A stretch of 64,000 nt of DNA from NCBI GenBank assembly GCA_001464955.1, contig LNEM01000024.1:186001-250000 (forward strand). The letters run 5' to 3'. Shown here piece by piece: positions 1 to 10,480 of this stretch (position 1 is its first letter; each line of letters starts with the position of its first letter). Position numbers and translations under genes: made by a program. This DNA comes from Rhizobiales bacterium Ga0077537. Lineage in GTDB: Bacteria > Pseudomonadota > Alphaproteobacteria > Rhizobiales > Hyphomicrobiaceae. Below the pieces are notes generated by a model, which did not search any database, was not told where the DNA came from, and worked only from the letters and a program-made list of their open reading frames with translations.

Positions 1-1
1 C

Positions 2-1120
2 AAGTTCACCGTCGACACGCCGGTTCCCTACCGCATCTCCGACCTGACGTCGCTGATCGACGAGCGCATGGGCAAGCTCGAGAACAAGCGCGACATCGGT
101 CCCTACCGCAATCTCAAGACGCGCTTCGAGACCCTGTCCCTCGATCCGCGCTATGCCTTCATGTTCGGCTCGCTCACCGTCTATGACGGTATGGCCCAGA
201 TCCTCGGGCGCATCTTCCGCGTTCCGGTGAACAACAAGCCGATCACCATTCTCGAGCTGACTGGTCTGCCGACCGAGATCGTCAACGTGGTCGTTTCGGT
301 GCTCTGCCGCATGACCTTCGATTTCGCGCTCTGGAGCGAGGGCAAGGTGCCCGTCACGCTCGTTTGCGAGGAGGCGCACCGCTACGTCCCGGCCAACCCG
401 AGCATGGGCTTCGAGCCGTGCAAGCGGGCCATCGCCAAGATCGCCAAGGAAGGCCGCAAGTACGGCGCATCGCTCTGCATCGTCACGCAGCGCCCCGCCG
501 AGATCGACCCGACGATCCTGTCGCAGTGCAACACCGTCTTCGCGCTGCGCATGTCGAACGATCGCGACCAGGCCATCGTGCAGTCCTCGATCTCCGACAC
601 GGGCTCCGGCCTGATGGAGTTCCTGCCCGCCCTCGGCCAGCGCGAAGCGATTGCCTTCGGCGAGGGTGTCACCCTGCCGGTCCGCATCCGCTTCGACGAG
701 TTGCCGAAGCACGCGCTGCCGCGCAGCTCCACGGCTCGCTTCTCCGAGGCCTGGCAGAGTTCGGTCGGCGACGAAAACTTCCTCGAGCAGGTGGTCGAGC
801 GCTGGCGTCATTCGGCGAGCGGCGCCTCGGTCGATCAGGCACAGAACACGGCCATGTTCGCCGAAGCCATGGGCATCAGTCAGACGGCTGCCGGCGACAC
901 CGACGGTCAACCCGGCGCCGACCCGCACGCGGATGGCCACCGCGGCCTCGTCGCGTCGCCATCGCACAACACGCGCGGCGGCGGCTTTCGCCCTGACCCG
1001 GGCGCGCAGCGGCGTGACAACCGCAACCAGCCGGTGATGCCGCCGGTCGCGAGCACGCCGCCGGCCTCAGCGTCGGGAAGCTTCAAGTCGTTGCGGGACC
1101 GGCTGTCGCAGAAGCGGTAG
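2..1120 (+). CDS. HerA/DUF87-family ATPase, C-terminal part (5' end outside window)
   Basis: The reading frame is open from the first bases of the window, so the gene starts upstream; 372 residues are visible. They contain the C-terminal half of a HerA-type hexameric ATPase core: a Walker B-like segment (VTLVCEEAHRY) followed by a sensor-type segment (CIVTQRPAEIDPTILSQCNT), as in DUF87/FtsK-HerA ATPases. The Walker A motif must lie upstream. The last ~100 residues are low-complexity, rich in Gly, Arg and Pro, and probably disordered. HerA ATPases act as DNA translocases, often with a nuclease partner; no partner lies downstream, and upstream cannot be seen. A hairpin at 1142-1163 follows the stop. 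The family call is firm; the role is unknown. Confidence 0.85.
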   Translation, partial: KFTVDTPVPYRISDLTSLIDERMGKLENKRDIGPYRNLKTRFETLSLDPRYAFMFGSLTVYDGMAQILGRIFRVPVNNKPITILELTGLPTEIVNVVVSVLCRMTFDFALWSEGKVPVTLVCEEAHRYVPANPSMGFEPCKRAIAKIAKEGRKYGASLCIVTQRPAEIDPTILSQCNTVFALRMSNDRDQAIVQSSISDTGSGLMEFLPALGQREAIAFGEGVTLPVRIRFDELPKHALPRSSTARFSEAWQSSVGDENFLEQVVERWRHSASGASVDQAQNTAMFAEAMGISQTAAGDTDGQPGADPHADGHRGLVASPSHNTRGGGFRPDPGAQRRDNRNQPVMPPVASTPPASASGSFKSLRDRLSQKR

Positions 1121-1141
1121 AGGATCGCCTTGGACGAGGAT

Positions 1142-1163
1142 CGCGCGTGGCACCCCACGCGCG
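1142..1163 (+). terminator. GC-rich hairpin after the HerA-like gene
   Basis: Perfect 9-bp inverted repeat (CGCGCGTGG / CCACGCGCG) with a 4-base loop, 21 bases after the stop of the HerA-like gene and upstream of manC. There is no T-run after it, so it would be an atypical terminator or an RNA-stabilising 3' hairpin. Confidence 0.45.
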
Positions 1164-1294
1164 CGTCATGTCGCGAGGCACGGAAGCTGTGCCGCGGTCG
1201 GTCGCAGAGGCCCGATGTTGCTAGGGCTGGCCGCGCCGCGCATCGAACGATAAGGGAGTGGGACCGCCCGTCGCGGCCCGGGGAGAGTGGCGTC

Positions 1295-2740
1295 ATGAGT
1301 AAGATTTATCCGATCATCCTGTCCGGCGGTTCCGGAACGCGGCTTTGGCCGCTCTCCCGCTCGATGTATCCGAAGCAGTTCATCCGCTTCTTCGGCGAAG
1401 GCACGTCGAGCTTCCTGGGTGCCACGCTGAAGCGGCTGACGGGCGGCACCGGGTTCGCGCCCCCGATCCTGCTCTGCAATAACGATCACCGCTTCCTCGT
1501 GAAGGACGAACTCGATCGCGCCGGCATCGAGGCGGGGGCGGTCTATCTCGAGCCCGTCGCCCGTAATACCGCGCCCGCCATCGCCGTCGCTGCGCTGGCC
1601 GTGACAGCCACTGACCCGAACGGCGTCATGGTCGTCATGCCGTCGGACCACATCATCCGTGACGAGGTCAAATTCGTCGCCGCCGTCGAGCGCGCGGCCC
1701 CAGTGGCAGCGACAGGACGCCTCGTCCTGTTCGGCATCAAGCCCGCCGAAGCCCACACCGGCTACGGCTACATCCGCCAGGGCGCCGCCCTTCCCGACTT
1801 CCCGGGCGCCGCGTTCGCCGTCGACGCCTTCTTCGAGAAGCCCGACGCCGCCACCGCCGCCGCCTATGTCGCGGCCGGCTCCTACTTCTGGAACAGCGGC
1901 ATCTTCGTCCTTCACGCCCGCACCTTCGTCGAGGAACTGGCCCGCCTCGCCCCCGGCATTCTCGAGGCGGCGCGCGGCGCGCTGGCCGGCGCCAAGCCCG
2001 ATCTCGGCTGCCTGCGTCTCGACCGCGCCGCCTTCGCGGCGGCACCCTCGATCTCGGTCGACTACGCCGTGATGGAGAAGACCGCGCTCGCCGCCATGCT
2101 TCCGATCGACGTGGGTTGGAATGACGTCGGCTCGTGGGGTTCGTTGTGGGACGTCGCGCCGCGTGACGCCGACGGCAACTCCGTCCACGGCGACGCCATC
2201 ATCGAGGACAGCACGAACCTCTATATCCACTCCGAGCGCTCGCTTGTCGCGACCATCGGCGTCAAGGACCTCGTCATCGTCGACACGCCCGACGCGCTTC
2301 TCGTGGCCGACAAGTCGCGCTCGCAGGACGTGTCCACGATCGTCAAGCGCCTCAAGGCCTCCAACCGCAAGGAGCAGGAGCAGCACCTCCGGAATCATCG
2401 TCCGTGGGGCTACTTCGAGACGCTCAACATCGCCCCCCGCTTCCAGGTCAAGTTGCTGCACGTGAAGCCGGGAGCCAAATTGTCCATGCAGATGCACCAT
2501 CACCGCTCCGAGCACTGGATCGTGGTGCAGGGCACGGCCAACGTCGTCATCGGCGACATCGAGAAGCTCGTTCGCGAGAACGAGAGCGTCTACATTTTCT
2601 CCACCCAGTGGCACCGCCTCGAGAACCCGGGCAAAGTTCCGCTCGAGCTGATCGAGGTGCAGATCGGCACGTATCTCGGGGAGGACGACATCGTCCGCAC
2701 CGACGACATCTACCATCGCGCCCCCGAGGAGACCCGCTGA
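1295..2740 (+). CDS. manC: Mannose-1-phosphate guanylyltransferase / mannose-6-phosphate isomerase
   Basis: Makes GDP-mannose from mannose-1-phosphate and GTP; the type II bifunctional enzyme also interconverts fructose-6-phosphate and mannose-6-phosphate. The 481-residue length fits the family. The N-terminal nucleotidyltransferase signature (IILSGGSGTRLWPLSR, residues ~7-22) is intact, as is an FFEKP segment. The C-terminal cupin (residues ~395-470) carries the isomerase signature QMHHHRSEHWIVVQGTA. I chose the ATG at 1295 because the nucleotidyltransferase fold begins right there and GGGAGAG precedes it; an in-frame start at 1130 would add 55 Arg-rich residues that match nothing. The product probably feeds exopolysaccharide or O-antigen synthesis. 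It is separated from the heptose cluster at 20-30 kb, so a functional link is only conjecture. Confidence 0.93.
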   Translation: MSKIYPIILSGGSGTRLWPLSRSMYPKQFIRFFGEGTSSFLGATLKRLTGGTGFAPPILLCNNDHRFLVKDELDRAGIEAGAVYLEPVARNTAPAIAVAALAVTATDPNGVMVVMPSDHIIRDEVKFVAAVERAAPVAATGRLVLFGIKPAEAHTGYGYIRQGAALPDFPGAAFAVDAFFEKPDAATAAAYVAAGSYFWNSGIFVLHARTFVEELARLAPGILEAARGALAGAKPDLGCLRLDRAAFAAAPSISVDYAVMEKTALAAMLPIDVGWNDVGSWGSLWDVAPRDADGNSVHGDAIIEDSTNLYIHSERSLVATIGVKDLVIVDTPDALLVADKSRSQDVSTIVKRLKASNRKEQEQHLRNHRPWGYFETLNIAPRFQVKLLHVKPGAKLSMQMHHHRSEHWIVVQGTANVVIGDIEKLVRENESVYIFSTQWHRLENPGKVPLELIEVQIGTYLGEDDIVRTDDIYHRAPEETR

Positions 2741-2841
2741 CGCGCTTCCGGCGACGTTCCTGTTGATCGTTGCCGTAGAGCCCGGTCGCGGCCGGCGCCC
2801 CATGTTATCCCGGTCCCCGACGAGAGATTCGCGGGGGCTCC

Positions 2842-3837
2842 ATGTCACTGTCGCTGCCGTGCGCCGGGCGGCTGTTGCCGGGCCGGACCGGCTCGGCACT
2901 GGTCGGCGTCCTGTTGCTCGGCGCCGGCGGCTGCAGCACCGTGCCCGGTGCCACGCTCGAGACGCCGACTGCACAGGCGTTCTTCGGCATTTCCTTCAGC
3001 CCGCGCGAGGCTCGCGCCGAGCGCTACACCTTCAGTCGGGCCCGCCTCGCCGTCGCCATCGAAGGCACGTCCGTCCCGCAGCGCCGCGCCGGCCGCCCTG
3101 CCGGCTTTACCCACACCCTGACCCTGACCGTCGCTCAGCCCAAGTTCAACCTCGACCCGGCGTCGAGCGCCCGTCTCACCCGCGAGCCGGGCGACCCGTT
3201 CGAGATCGAATTCGACAGCCAGCGCCGATTGACTGCGATCACAGCCATCCCCTCGGCCGGTGCGCCCCCGACCATTGCCCGCGCCGGTATCCCTGATCTA
3301 TCGGCCGTCCTCACATCGGCCAGACCGGCGGGCCCCATGGTTGCCGTTGCCACCTCGACCGGCCGCGACCGCTTGCAGCCGTTCCGTCACGAAGCCGAAG
3401 TCGATCCGGCTTCGGCCGGCGAAATCGCCGTGCTCCAGGCTGAACTCGAGCGGCTCGCGAAGGGCTGGGGGCTCCGCGTCGACGCCGCGGCCGTGCCGGT
3501 GACCGCGACCGTGATGGCGACGCCCGTGACCCTCGCCCCGGCCATTGGAGCCAGGTGCTTGGAGCGCATCTGTTTCCGCCTGCCGATCCCCTATCGCCTC
3601 ACCGTGACCCCTGCGGTCCCGTCCGGATGGTCCGGACGTGCCGAGACGCTGGCATGGCTGCCGAATGACGGTCCCTTCGGCCACATTGATGTGAAATCGC
3701 CGAGCTTCTCCGACGGCGGCGTCCGCGCCACCTTCGACAACGGCATGCTGCGCTCGATCTTGGCGCGCGACATGGCCGACGTCGCGGCCGTACTCCGTCT
3801 GCCCGGCGCCGGCCTCACGTCCGCGACGGGCCGCTGA
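2842..3837 (+). CDS. Putative lipoprotein of unknown function
   Basis: 331 residues. The N-terminus is a signal peptide with a hydrophobic stretch (SALVGVLLLGAGG) ending at Cys31. The lipobox-like AGGC is not ideal, because A and G replace the usual L and A, but Ser follows the Cys as in many lipoproteins. The rest is soluble and proline-rich, with no motif I recognise. The stop is 8 bases from the stop of the convergent MBL-fold gene. It lies 101 bases downstream of manC on the same strand, so co-transcription is possible, but a link to polysaccharide synthesis would be inference only. Secretion and lipidation are likely; function unknown. Confidence 0.7.
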   Translation: MSLSLPCAGRLLPGRTGSALVGVLLLGAGGCSTVPGATLETPTAQAFFGISFSPREARAERYTFSRARLAVAIEGTSVPQRRAGRPAGFTHTLTLTVAQPKFNLDPASSARLTREPGDPFEIEFDSQRRLTAITAIPSAGAPPTIARAGIPDLSAVLTSARPAGPMVAVATSTGRDRLQPFRHEAEVDPASAGEIAVLQAELERLAKGWGLRVDAAAVPVTATVMATPVTLAPAIGARCLERICFRLPIPYRLTVTPAVPSGWSGRAETLAWLPNDGPFGHIDVKSPSFSDGGVRATFDNGMLRSILARDMADVAAVLRLPGAGLTSATGR

Positions 3838-3845
3838 GCGTCCCC

Positions 3846-4724
3846 TCAGAGCGCCTGGACCCACGCTTCCGGCACCAGCCGATACCCGTCCCCCTCGCGC
3901 ACCACATGCGCGAAGCCCGGAAAATGAAGGTGCATGCCGGTCACCAGAAGGCGCTCGCTCGCCGCCATGTCGAAGGCGCGCCGCCGCGTTGCGGCCGCGG
4001 CCTCCGGGTCCGTATCGACCACCATCGAGACGTCCGGCCGCGGCACCTGCACCTCGGGCATGTGCACGACATCGCCCCAGATCAGCAGGCGCTCTTCTCC
4101 GGATTCGATCAGGAACCCCGTGTGCCCCGGCGTATGCCCCGGCAGCGGCACCGCCGTGATCCCCGGAAACACCTCACCGGCCGTGAACGTCCGCATGCGA
4201 TCACGATAAGGCGCCGTCTGCTCCCGCGCCTGCTGGAACATCAGCTTCTTTTCGCGCTCCGTGCCCCGCGCCATGGCCGCATCGTCGAACCAGTGGCGCG
4301 GCTCGGTCTCGTGCACGACGAGTTCGGCCCGAGCATAGTTCGCCTGCCCGCTCGCGAGATCCGTGAGGCCTGCCGAATGATCCGGGTGCATGTGCGTCAG
4401 CAGCACTGCGTCGATATCGTCGGGCGTCACGCCGGCGGCGGCGAGATTGGTAATGAGATGCCCCGCGCTCGGCCCGAGATAGGACCCTGACCCGGTCTCG
4501 ATCAGCGCCACACGCCCGGCCGCATGCACGACGAAGCAGTTGACCGACAGGACGAACGTCTCTCGACACGCGGCGTCCAGATGTCCCCGCGCCTCGTCCG
4601 CCCCGACGCCGAGCATCATCTCGTGCGTGCGCGTCAGCGTGCCGTCACTGACGGCCGTCACGATGATATCGCCGATACGCCGCCGGTAGACCGGGGCGAT
4701 CTGCTGCTTTGGAACATCGCGCAT
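3846..4724 (-). CDS. MBL-fold metallo-hydrolase
   Basis: 292 residues of the metallo-beta-lactamase superfamily. The metal-binding motif HMHPDH is at residues 111-116 (His111, His113, Asp115, His116), followed by a downstream histidine in LPGHTPGHTGF, an aspartate in WGDVVH and a histidine in GMHLHFPG. The signature set is therefore complete for a binuclear metal hydrolase. No signal peptide is evident. The general form resembles quorum-quenching lactonases and related lactone or ester hydrolases, but the substrate cannot be read from sequence. It is the last gene of a minus-strand run and starts 27 bases after the pssA stop. Confidence 0.85.
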   Translation of the reverse strand: MRDVPKQQIAPVYRRRIGDIIVTAVSDGTLTRTHEMMLGVGADEARGHLDAACRETFVLSVNCFVVHAAGRVALIETGSGSYLGPSAGHLITNLAAAGVTPDDIDAVLLTHMHPDHSAGLTDLASGQANYARAELVVHETEPRHWFDDAAMARGTEREKKLMFQQAREQTAPYRDRMRTFTAGEVFPGITAVPLPGHTPGHTGFLIESGEERLLIWGDVVHMPEVQVPRPDVSMVVDTDPEAAAATRRRAFDMAASERLLVTGMHLHFPGFAHVVREGDGYRLVPEAWVQAL

Positions 4725-4751
4725 CGCCGCGTCTCCTGCCGGTCGGCCTGT

Positions 4752-5651
4752 TCAGTGTCGCGTTTCTCCGGGCGGCGCACCGGTCAGCGGTGGAACGGCC
4801 GAAGAGGGCTCCACCGCCGTTGTGCCTTCAACGGGCGGCGGGCTCGTGACGGGGCCCACGCCTGCCGCGTGTTGCCGCTTGAGCTCGAGGAAACGCCGTA
4901 CCCCGATCGGGATGAGCCCGAGATAGGCGAGCGAGGCGACCGCCAGCGTCGCGTGTGGATAGGCGACGAGCATCGCCATGGCGAACGCAGCGAGAACGAG
5001 TGCCGGCGCCACGTATTCGCGCGCGATCCGCTCTCCTGCGAGCTTGCCCGAGTAGGTCGGCAGCGTCGACACCATCAGCGCCGCGACGAGCACCACGTAG
5101 AGCGCCACCGGAAACGGCCAGCTTCGCGTCGGCAACAGTCCCGAGCCATCGAGATAGAGCGGCAACATCACGAGCAGCGCCCCCGCCGGCGCCGGCACGC
5201 CGGTGAAGAAATTGCCCTGCCATCTCGGCCGCTCCTCGTCGAGCGCCGCATTGAACCGCGCCAGCCTGAGGCTCGCCGCCGAGGCGAACACCAGCACCGC
5301 GATCCAACCGAGATCCTTCAGCGGCGCCATCGCCCACATGAAGATAAGGAACGCCGGCGCCACCCCGAAACTGACGAAATCGGCGAGGCTGTCGAGTTCC
5401 GCCCCGAAGCGTGATTGCGCTTTCAGAGCCCGCGCCACGCGCCCGTCGACTCCGTCAAGGAACGCCGCCAGCACGATCAGTCCGATCGCCAGGTCGTATC
5501 GCCCCTCGATGGCAGCCCGGATCGACGTGATGCCGGCGCAGAGCGCGAGCAGCGTGAAGAAATTCGGCACCAGATAGCGCACGGGCACCATCTTCGGCCG
5601 CATGCGTCGTGGCCGGTCGCCGCCACGCCATGCCCCCCGCCGGTGCATCAT
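4752..5651 (-). CDS. pssA: CDP-diacylglycerol-serine O-phosphatidyltransferase
   Basis: Makes phosphatidylserine from CDP-diacylglycerol and serine in the inner membrane, the step before Psd. The CDP-alcohol phosphotransferase motif is complete (DGVDGRVARAL...GAELDSLAD, with the DG, AR, G, D and D positions present). Several hydrophobic segments follow, as expected for this polytopic enzyme. I place the start at the ATG at 5651 because GGGAG sits 8 bases upstream; a GTG at 5660 is too close to that site. The gene follows psd by about 15 bases, a standard alphaproteobacterial pair. A Pro/Thr/Val-rich tail of about 45 residues extends beyond the last membrane segment. Confidence 0.93.
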   Translation of the reverse strand: MMHRRGAWRGGDRPRRMRPKMVPVRYLVPNFFTLLALCAGITSIRAAIEGRYDLAIGLIVLAAFLDGVDGRVARALKAQSRFGAELDSLADFVSFGVAPAFLIFMWAMAPLKDLGWIAVLVFASAASLRLARFNAALDEERPRWQGNFFTGVPAPAGALLVMLPLYLDGSGLLPTRSWPFPVALYVVLVAALMVSTLPTYSGKLAGERIAREYVAPALVLAAFAMAMLVAYPHATLAVASLAYLGLIPIGVRRFLELKRQHAAGVGPVTSPPPVEGTTAVEPSSAVPPLTGAPPGETRH

Positions 5652-5665
5652 CCCTGCCACTCCCT

Positions 5666-6379
5666 TCAGGCCGCGCGGGCTTCCCGCTCCGGCTCGCTGG
5701 ACTTGAGATCGGCGAGCACCGTCTCGCCCCCGATGGCGAGTTGTCCGACCGCGACCAGGGCCGACTTTCCGGGCGGCAGATAGACGTCCACCCGGCTGCC
5801 GAAGCGGATGAGGCCGAATCGCTCGCCGACGCCGATGCTCTCACCCTCGCCTTTGAACGTCACGATCCGCCGCGCGATGAGCCCCGCGATCTGTACCACG
5901 CCGATTTCCGTGCCGTCCGCATGCGTGATCACCAGCGCCCGCCGCTCGTTCTCCTCGCTGGCCTTGTCGAGGGCGGCGTTGAGGAACGCACCCGGCACAT
6001 AGACCGACCGCAGGATCCGCCCGGCGATCGGCGCCCGATTGATGTGCACGTCCAGCACCGAGAGGAAGATCGAGATCCGGATCCGCTCGCCATCGCCGAG
6101 CCCCATCTCGACTGGCGGCCGCACCGCCTCGACGGCCGTCACCCGGCCATCCGCCGGCGAAATCACGAGACCGTCGCGCAACGGCGTCACCCGCTCCGGA
6201 TCACGAAAGAAATAGGCGATGAAGAGGGCGAGGAAGACCAGCACCCATCCGAGTGGCGGCCACAGCATCAGCATCACGAGCGCGGCGACGGCAGCAATCG
6301 CGATGAACTTGTGCCCGTCGCGATGCACGGGCGAGAAACTCGACAGCAGGCTGTCGATGATGTGGTGACGCTCTGACAA
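5666..6379 (-). CDS. psd: Phosphatidylserine decarboxylase proenzyme (short form)
   Basis: Decarboxylates phosphatidylserine to phosphatidylethanolamine. The proenzyme cleaves itself at a Gly-Ser bond and the serine becomes the pyruvoyl group; the site here is RFGSRVDVYLP near the C-terminus. An N-terminal hydrophobic stretch anchors it. Start choice: the family begins close to the SFSPVHRDGHKF segment, and a TTG at 6379 with GGAG nine bases upstream gives 237 residues. An in-frame ATG at 6538 would add 53 Arg/Ala-rich residues unlike the family, so I regard that part as untranslated. Followed closely by pssA, with which it forms the PE pathway. Confidence 0.9.
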   Translation of the reverse strand: MSERHHIIDSLLSSFSPVHRDGHKFIAIAAVAALVMLMLWPPLGWVLVFLALFIAYFFRDPERVTPLRDGLVISPADGRVTAVEAVRPPVEMGLGDGERIRISIFLSVLDVHINRAPIAGRILRSVYVPGAFLNAALDKASEENERRALVITHADGTEIGVVQIAGLIARRIVTFKGEGESIGVGERFGLIRFGSRVDVYLPPGKSALVAVGQLAIGGETVLADLKSSEPEREARAA

Positions 6380-6557
6380 GGAACCGTACTCCAGGAACGC
6401 CGGTGAAGGCCCGGCCCGCCTACGTCGAGGGAGAGCGCGACACGCCGGGACGACGGCACCCGCGGCGTCCCGCGCCGCACCATGCCCGGTGATCACCGCA
6501 GGAACGCGAGTGGTAGCTCCGCCTCGCCCGGGCTGCAAGGGCCCTGATCAGCCGGAT

Positions 6558-6591
6558 TGCCCCCGCCCCGGGGCGCGGCGCGCCGGGGGCA
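6558..6591 (-). terminator. GC-rich hairpin between degP and psd
   Basis: 8-bp perfect stem (TGCCCCCG / CGGGGGCA) around an 18-base GC-rich loop that itself contains CCCCGGGG. It lies 25 bases beyond the degP stop in the direction of transcription and ahead of psd. No T-run follows. It could end the hflKC-degP transcript. Confidence 0.4.
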
Positions 6592-6615
6592 GCCCATGAT
6601 GCCTCTTCCCGTGCC

Positions 6616-8112
<1,497 letters not shown>

Positions 8113-8191
8113 GCCTGTTCCTCGGACAATGCCCCCCGACGCTGGGGCGCAACGCCCCTGAGGTGGGCAAGCTGGTACACTCGCACCGGCC

Positions 8192-8218
8192 GGAACCGGG
8201 GCTTGCGCGCCCGGTTCC
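8192..8218 (-). terminator. Hairpin between hflC and degP
   Basis: Perfect 9-bp inverted repeat (GGAACCGGG / CCCGGTTCC) with a 9-base loop, 19 bases past the hflC stop. A second small hairpin (GGGGCG-CAA-CGCCCC, 8144-8158) lies between it and degP. Neither has a T-run. They may attenuate or separate hflKC and degP expression. Confidence 0.4.
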
Positions 8219-8237
8219 TCCGGCAGACAGCGCCGCG

Positions 8238-9128
8238 TCAGCGCTTCGGCTGGCTCGGAGCTGCGGTTCCTGCCGGATTATTGAAGTACCGGAAGAACTC
8301 GCTGTCGGGAGACAGCAGAAGCCGTGTATCGCCGGCCTTCATGCTGGCTTCATAGGCCTGCATCGACCGGTAGAACGAAAAGAAGTCCGGATTTCGGCCG
8401 AAGGCATCGGCGAACACCTTGTTCCGCTCCGCCTCGCCCTCACCGCGCATCTGCTCGCCCTTCTTGGTCGCCTCGGCCTTGATGACCGTCGCCTCACGAT
8501 CGGCCGTCGCGCGGATCCGGTTGGCGGCCGCACCGCCTTCGGCTCGGAACTCCGCCGCCTCGCGCTGACGCTCGGCCCGCATCCGGTCGAAGATGTTCTT
8601 CGAGTTCTGCTCCGGCAGATCGGCCCGCTTCAGGCGCACGTCGACCACCTCGAGACCGAAATCCTTGCCCTCGGTGTTCACCTGCGCGGCGATGCGCTTC
8701 ATGAGCTCTTCACGCTTGTCGCGGACCACGTCCTGGAAGGTCTGCGAGCCGAGCACGCGCCGAATGGACGACTCGACGATCGGCCCAAGGCGCGAGCGCA
8801 CGTTACGCTCGTCCCGCACCGTCTGGTAGAACTTCAGCGGATCGGTGATGCGGTAGCGCGCGAACGCATCGACGACAAGACGCTTCTGGTCGGACGCCGT
8901 GACTTCCTGCGGCTGCGTATCGAGGTCGAGAATGCGCTTGTCGAAGAAATCGACGCTCTCGACGACGGGGATCTTCCAGTGCAGCCCCGGCTCCGTGATC
9001 ACGCGCTTCGGCTTGCCGAATTCCAGCACGAGCGCCTGCTCGTTCTGGTGCACGATGAAGGCTGCGAAGTAGACCGCCGTTGCGGCTGCACCGATGAGTG
9101 CCAGAAATATTCCGAGAAGGACACGCAT
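8238..9128 (-). CDS. hflC: Protease modulator HflC
   Basis: 296 residues. A single N-terminal membrane anchor (about residues 1-24) is followed by a SPFH/band-7 domain and a long charged, Ala/Glu-rich helical region, the typical HflC layout. With HflK it forms a large membrane complex around FtsH and restrains its proteolysis of membrane proteins. It starts 3 bases after the hflK stop, so the two are translated from one message. The C-terminal tail (NNPAGTAAPSQPKR) is short and unstructured. Confidence 0.93.
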   Translation of the reverse strand: MRVLLGIFLALIGAAATAVYFAAFIVHQNEQALVLEFGKPKRVITEPGLHWKIPVVESVDFFDKRILDLDTQPQEVTASDQKRLVVDAFARYRITDPLKFYQTVRDERNVRSRLGPIVESSIRRVLGSQTFQDVVRDKREELMKRIAAQVNTEGKDFGLEVVDVRLKRADLPEQNSKNIFDRMRAERQREAAEFRAEGGAAANRIRATADREATVIKAEATKKGEQMRGEGEAERNKVFADAFGRNPDFFSFYRSMQAYEASMKAGDTRLLLSPDSEFFRYFNNPAGTAAPSQPKR

Positions 9129-9131
9129 GGC

Positions 9132-10301
9132 TCAGTTGCTCCCCGCGGGCTGGGCCGGCTTCGCCCGCTGCTGCAGCTGGTCGAGGGGCAGGAACGGAAC
9201 GACGCCCTGCCCGCCCTTGTTGTCGAGAATGATCTTGTCGGCGCCGGCGAGCACGCGTTCCATGGTCTCGAGGAACAGCCGCTGCCGGGTCACTTCGGGG
9301 GCCTTCTCGTATTCCTGGTAGACACTGAGGAATCGCGACGCCTGGCCTTGCGCCTCGGCGACGGTCTGCTGCTTGAAGCCCTCGGCGCCCTGCAGGATGC
9401 GCTCGGCCTCGCCGCGTGCCTCCGGAACGATCCGGTTGGCGTACGAGAACGCCTCGTTCTGCAGCCGCTCCTGGTCGGCCCGCGCTGCCTGCACGTCACG
9501 GAACGCGTCGATGACCTGCATCGGCGGATCGACCTTCTGCAATTGAACCTGATCGATCTGGATACCTGAATTGTAGCTGTCGAGTGTCGACTGGATCAGA
9601 CGCTGCGCGTCGGCCTCGGCTTTTTGCCGGGCTTCGGTCAGCAACGGCGCGATGTTCGACTTGCCGACGATCTCGCGCATGGCGCTTTCGGCGACCTCTT
9701 TGACCGTCGCCTCGGGCTGCTGGATGTTGAACAGGTACGACGCGGCATCCTTGATCCGCCAGTAGACCACGAAGTCGACGTCGACGATGTTCTCGTCACC
9801 TGTCAGCATCAGGCTCTCTTCCGGCACGTCGCGCACCGTCGTCTGCAAGCCGCGCGTCGAGGTGCCGGAACGCATGCCAACCTCGATGATGTTCTGGCGC
9901 GTCACCTTCGGCAGGCGCACTTCCTCGATCGGAGGCGGCAACCTGAAATGAAGGCCCGGCGGCTCCTGACGCACGAATTCGCCGAACCGCAGCACCACGC
10001 CGAGTTCGTCCGGATTGACCCGGAACGTGAACAGATAGAACCCCAGCACCGCCACGATCGGCGCCGCCAGCAGCAGCATGAGCGGCCCCGGCAGTCCCGA
10101 GCCCGGCATGACCTGCTTCAGACGGTCCTGGCTCCGCTTCAGCAGCTCTTCGAGATCGGGCTGTTGCCCACCCCCACCGCCGCCGCCGCCGCCCGAGGGC
10201 CCCTGCCCCCACGGTCCCTGACCCCAGGGCCCGCCACCGTTATTGCCGCCGCCGCCGCCGCTTTTCCAGCCGCCGCCGCCGCTTTGATTGCTCCAAGGCA
10301 T
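9132..10301 (-). CDS. hflK: FtsH protease activity modulator HflK
   Basis: 389 residues. The first ~45 residues are a Gly/Pro/Trp/Gln-rich cytoplasmic tail, usual for HflK. One membrane segment follows (about 73-93), then an SPFH/band-7 domain and a helical region ending in a short tail. It pairs with HflC to form the cage around FtsH. A promoter-like element at about 10417-10422 sits 116 bases upstream of the start. The Gly-rich tail is encoded by repetitive GGC/GCC runs at 10170-10290, which could slip during replication. Confidence 0.93.
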   Translation of the reverse strand: MPWSNQSGGGGWKSGGGGGNNGGGPWGQGPWGQGPSGGGGGGGGGQQPDLEELLKRSQDRLKQVMPGSGLPGPLMLLLAAPIVAVLGFYLFTFRVNPDELGVVLRFGEFVRQEPPGLHFRLPPPIEEVRLPKVTRQNIIEVGMRSGTSTRGLQTTVRDVPEESLMLTGDENIVDVDFVVYWRIKDAASYLFNIQQPEATVKEVAESAMREIVGKSNIAPLLTEARQKAEADAQRLIQSTLDSYNSGIQIDQVQLQKVDPPMQVIDAFRDVQAARADQERLQNEAFSYANRIVPEARGEAERILQGAEGFKQQTVAEAQGQASRFLSVYQEYEKAPEVTRQRLFLETMERVLAGADKIILDNKGGQGVVPFLPLDQLQQRAKPAQPAGSN

Positions 10302-10416
10302 ACATCACCGCCGTTTCTTGAGGATTTTGACGGACTGGCCGCGCGCCAACCTGCCCGGTTGTCCGATCCGGAGAGCCGTGCCCTGCGCAGCCGTCGCCAT
10401 GAAAACACGTGCGACA

Positions 10417-10422
10417 GTTATA
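10417..10422 (-). promoter_or_regulatory. Possible -10 element for hflK
   Basis: Read on the minus strand this is TATAAC, five of six matches to the sigma-70 -10 box. The -35 region 18 bases upstream (TTGCGC) matches only in its first three bases. It lies in the 179-base gap between folA and hflK, the only sizeable gap ahead of hflKC. Confidence 0.3.
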
Positions 10423-10480
10423 GGACATGCCCAACGGGTAGCGCAAACCTCACGCCAACATGGTGACGGGCCGCCAAGGT

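Noticed and set aside
1166-2974. 602-residue open frame antisense to manC
   Set aside because: It mirrors manC on the other strand, is Arg/Gly/Asp-rich and has no domain; typical of antisense frames in high-GC genes.
10170-10290. Repetitive GCC/CCG-rich DNA as a repeat element
   Set aside because: It is the coding sequence of the Gly-rich N-terminal tail of HflK, which is normal for this protein.
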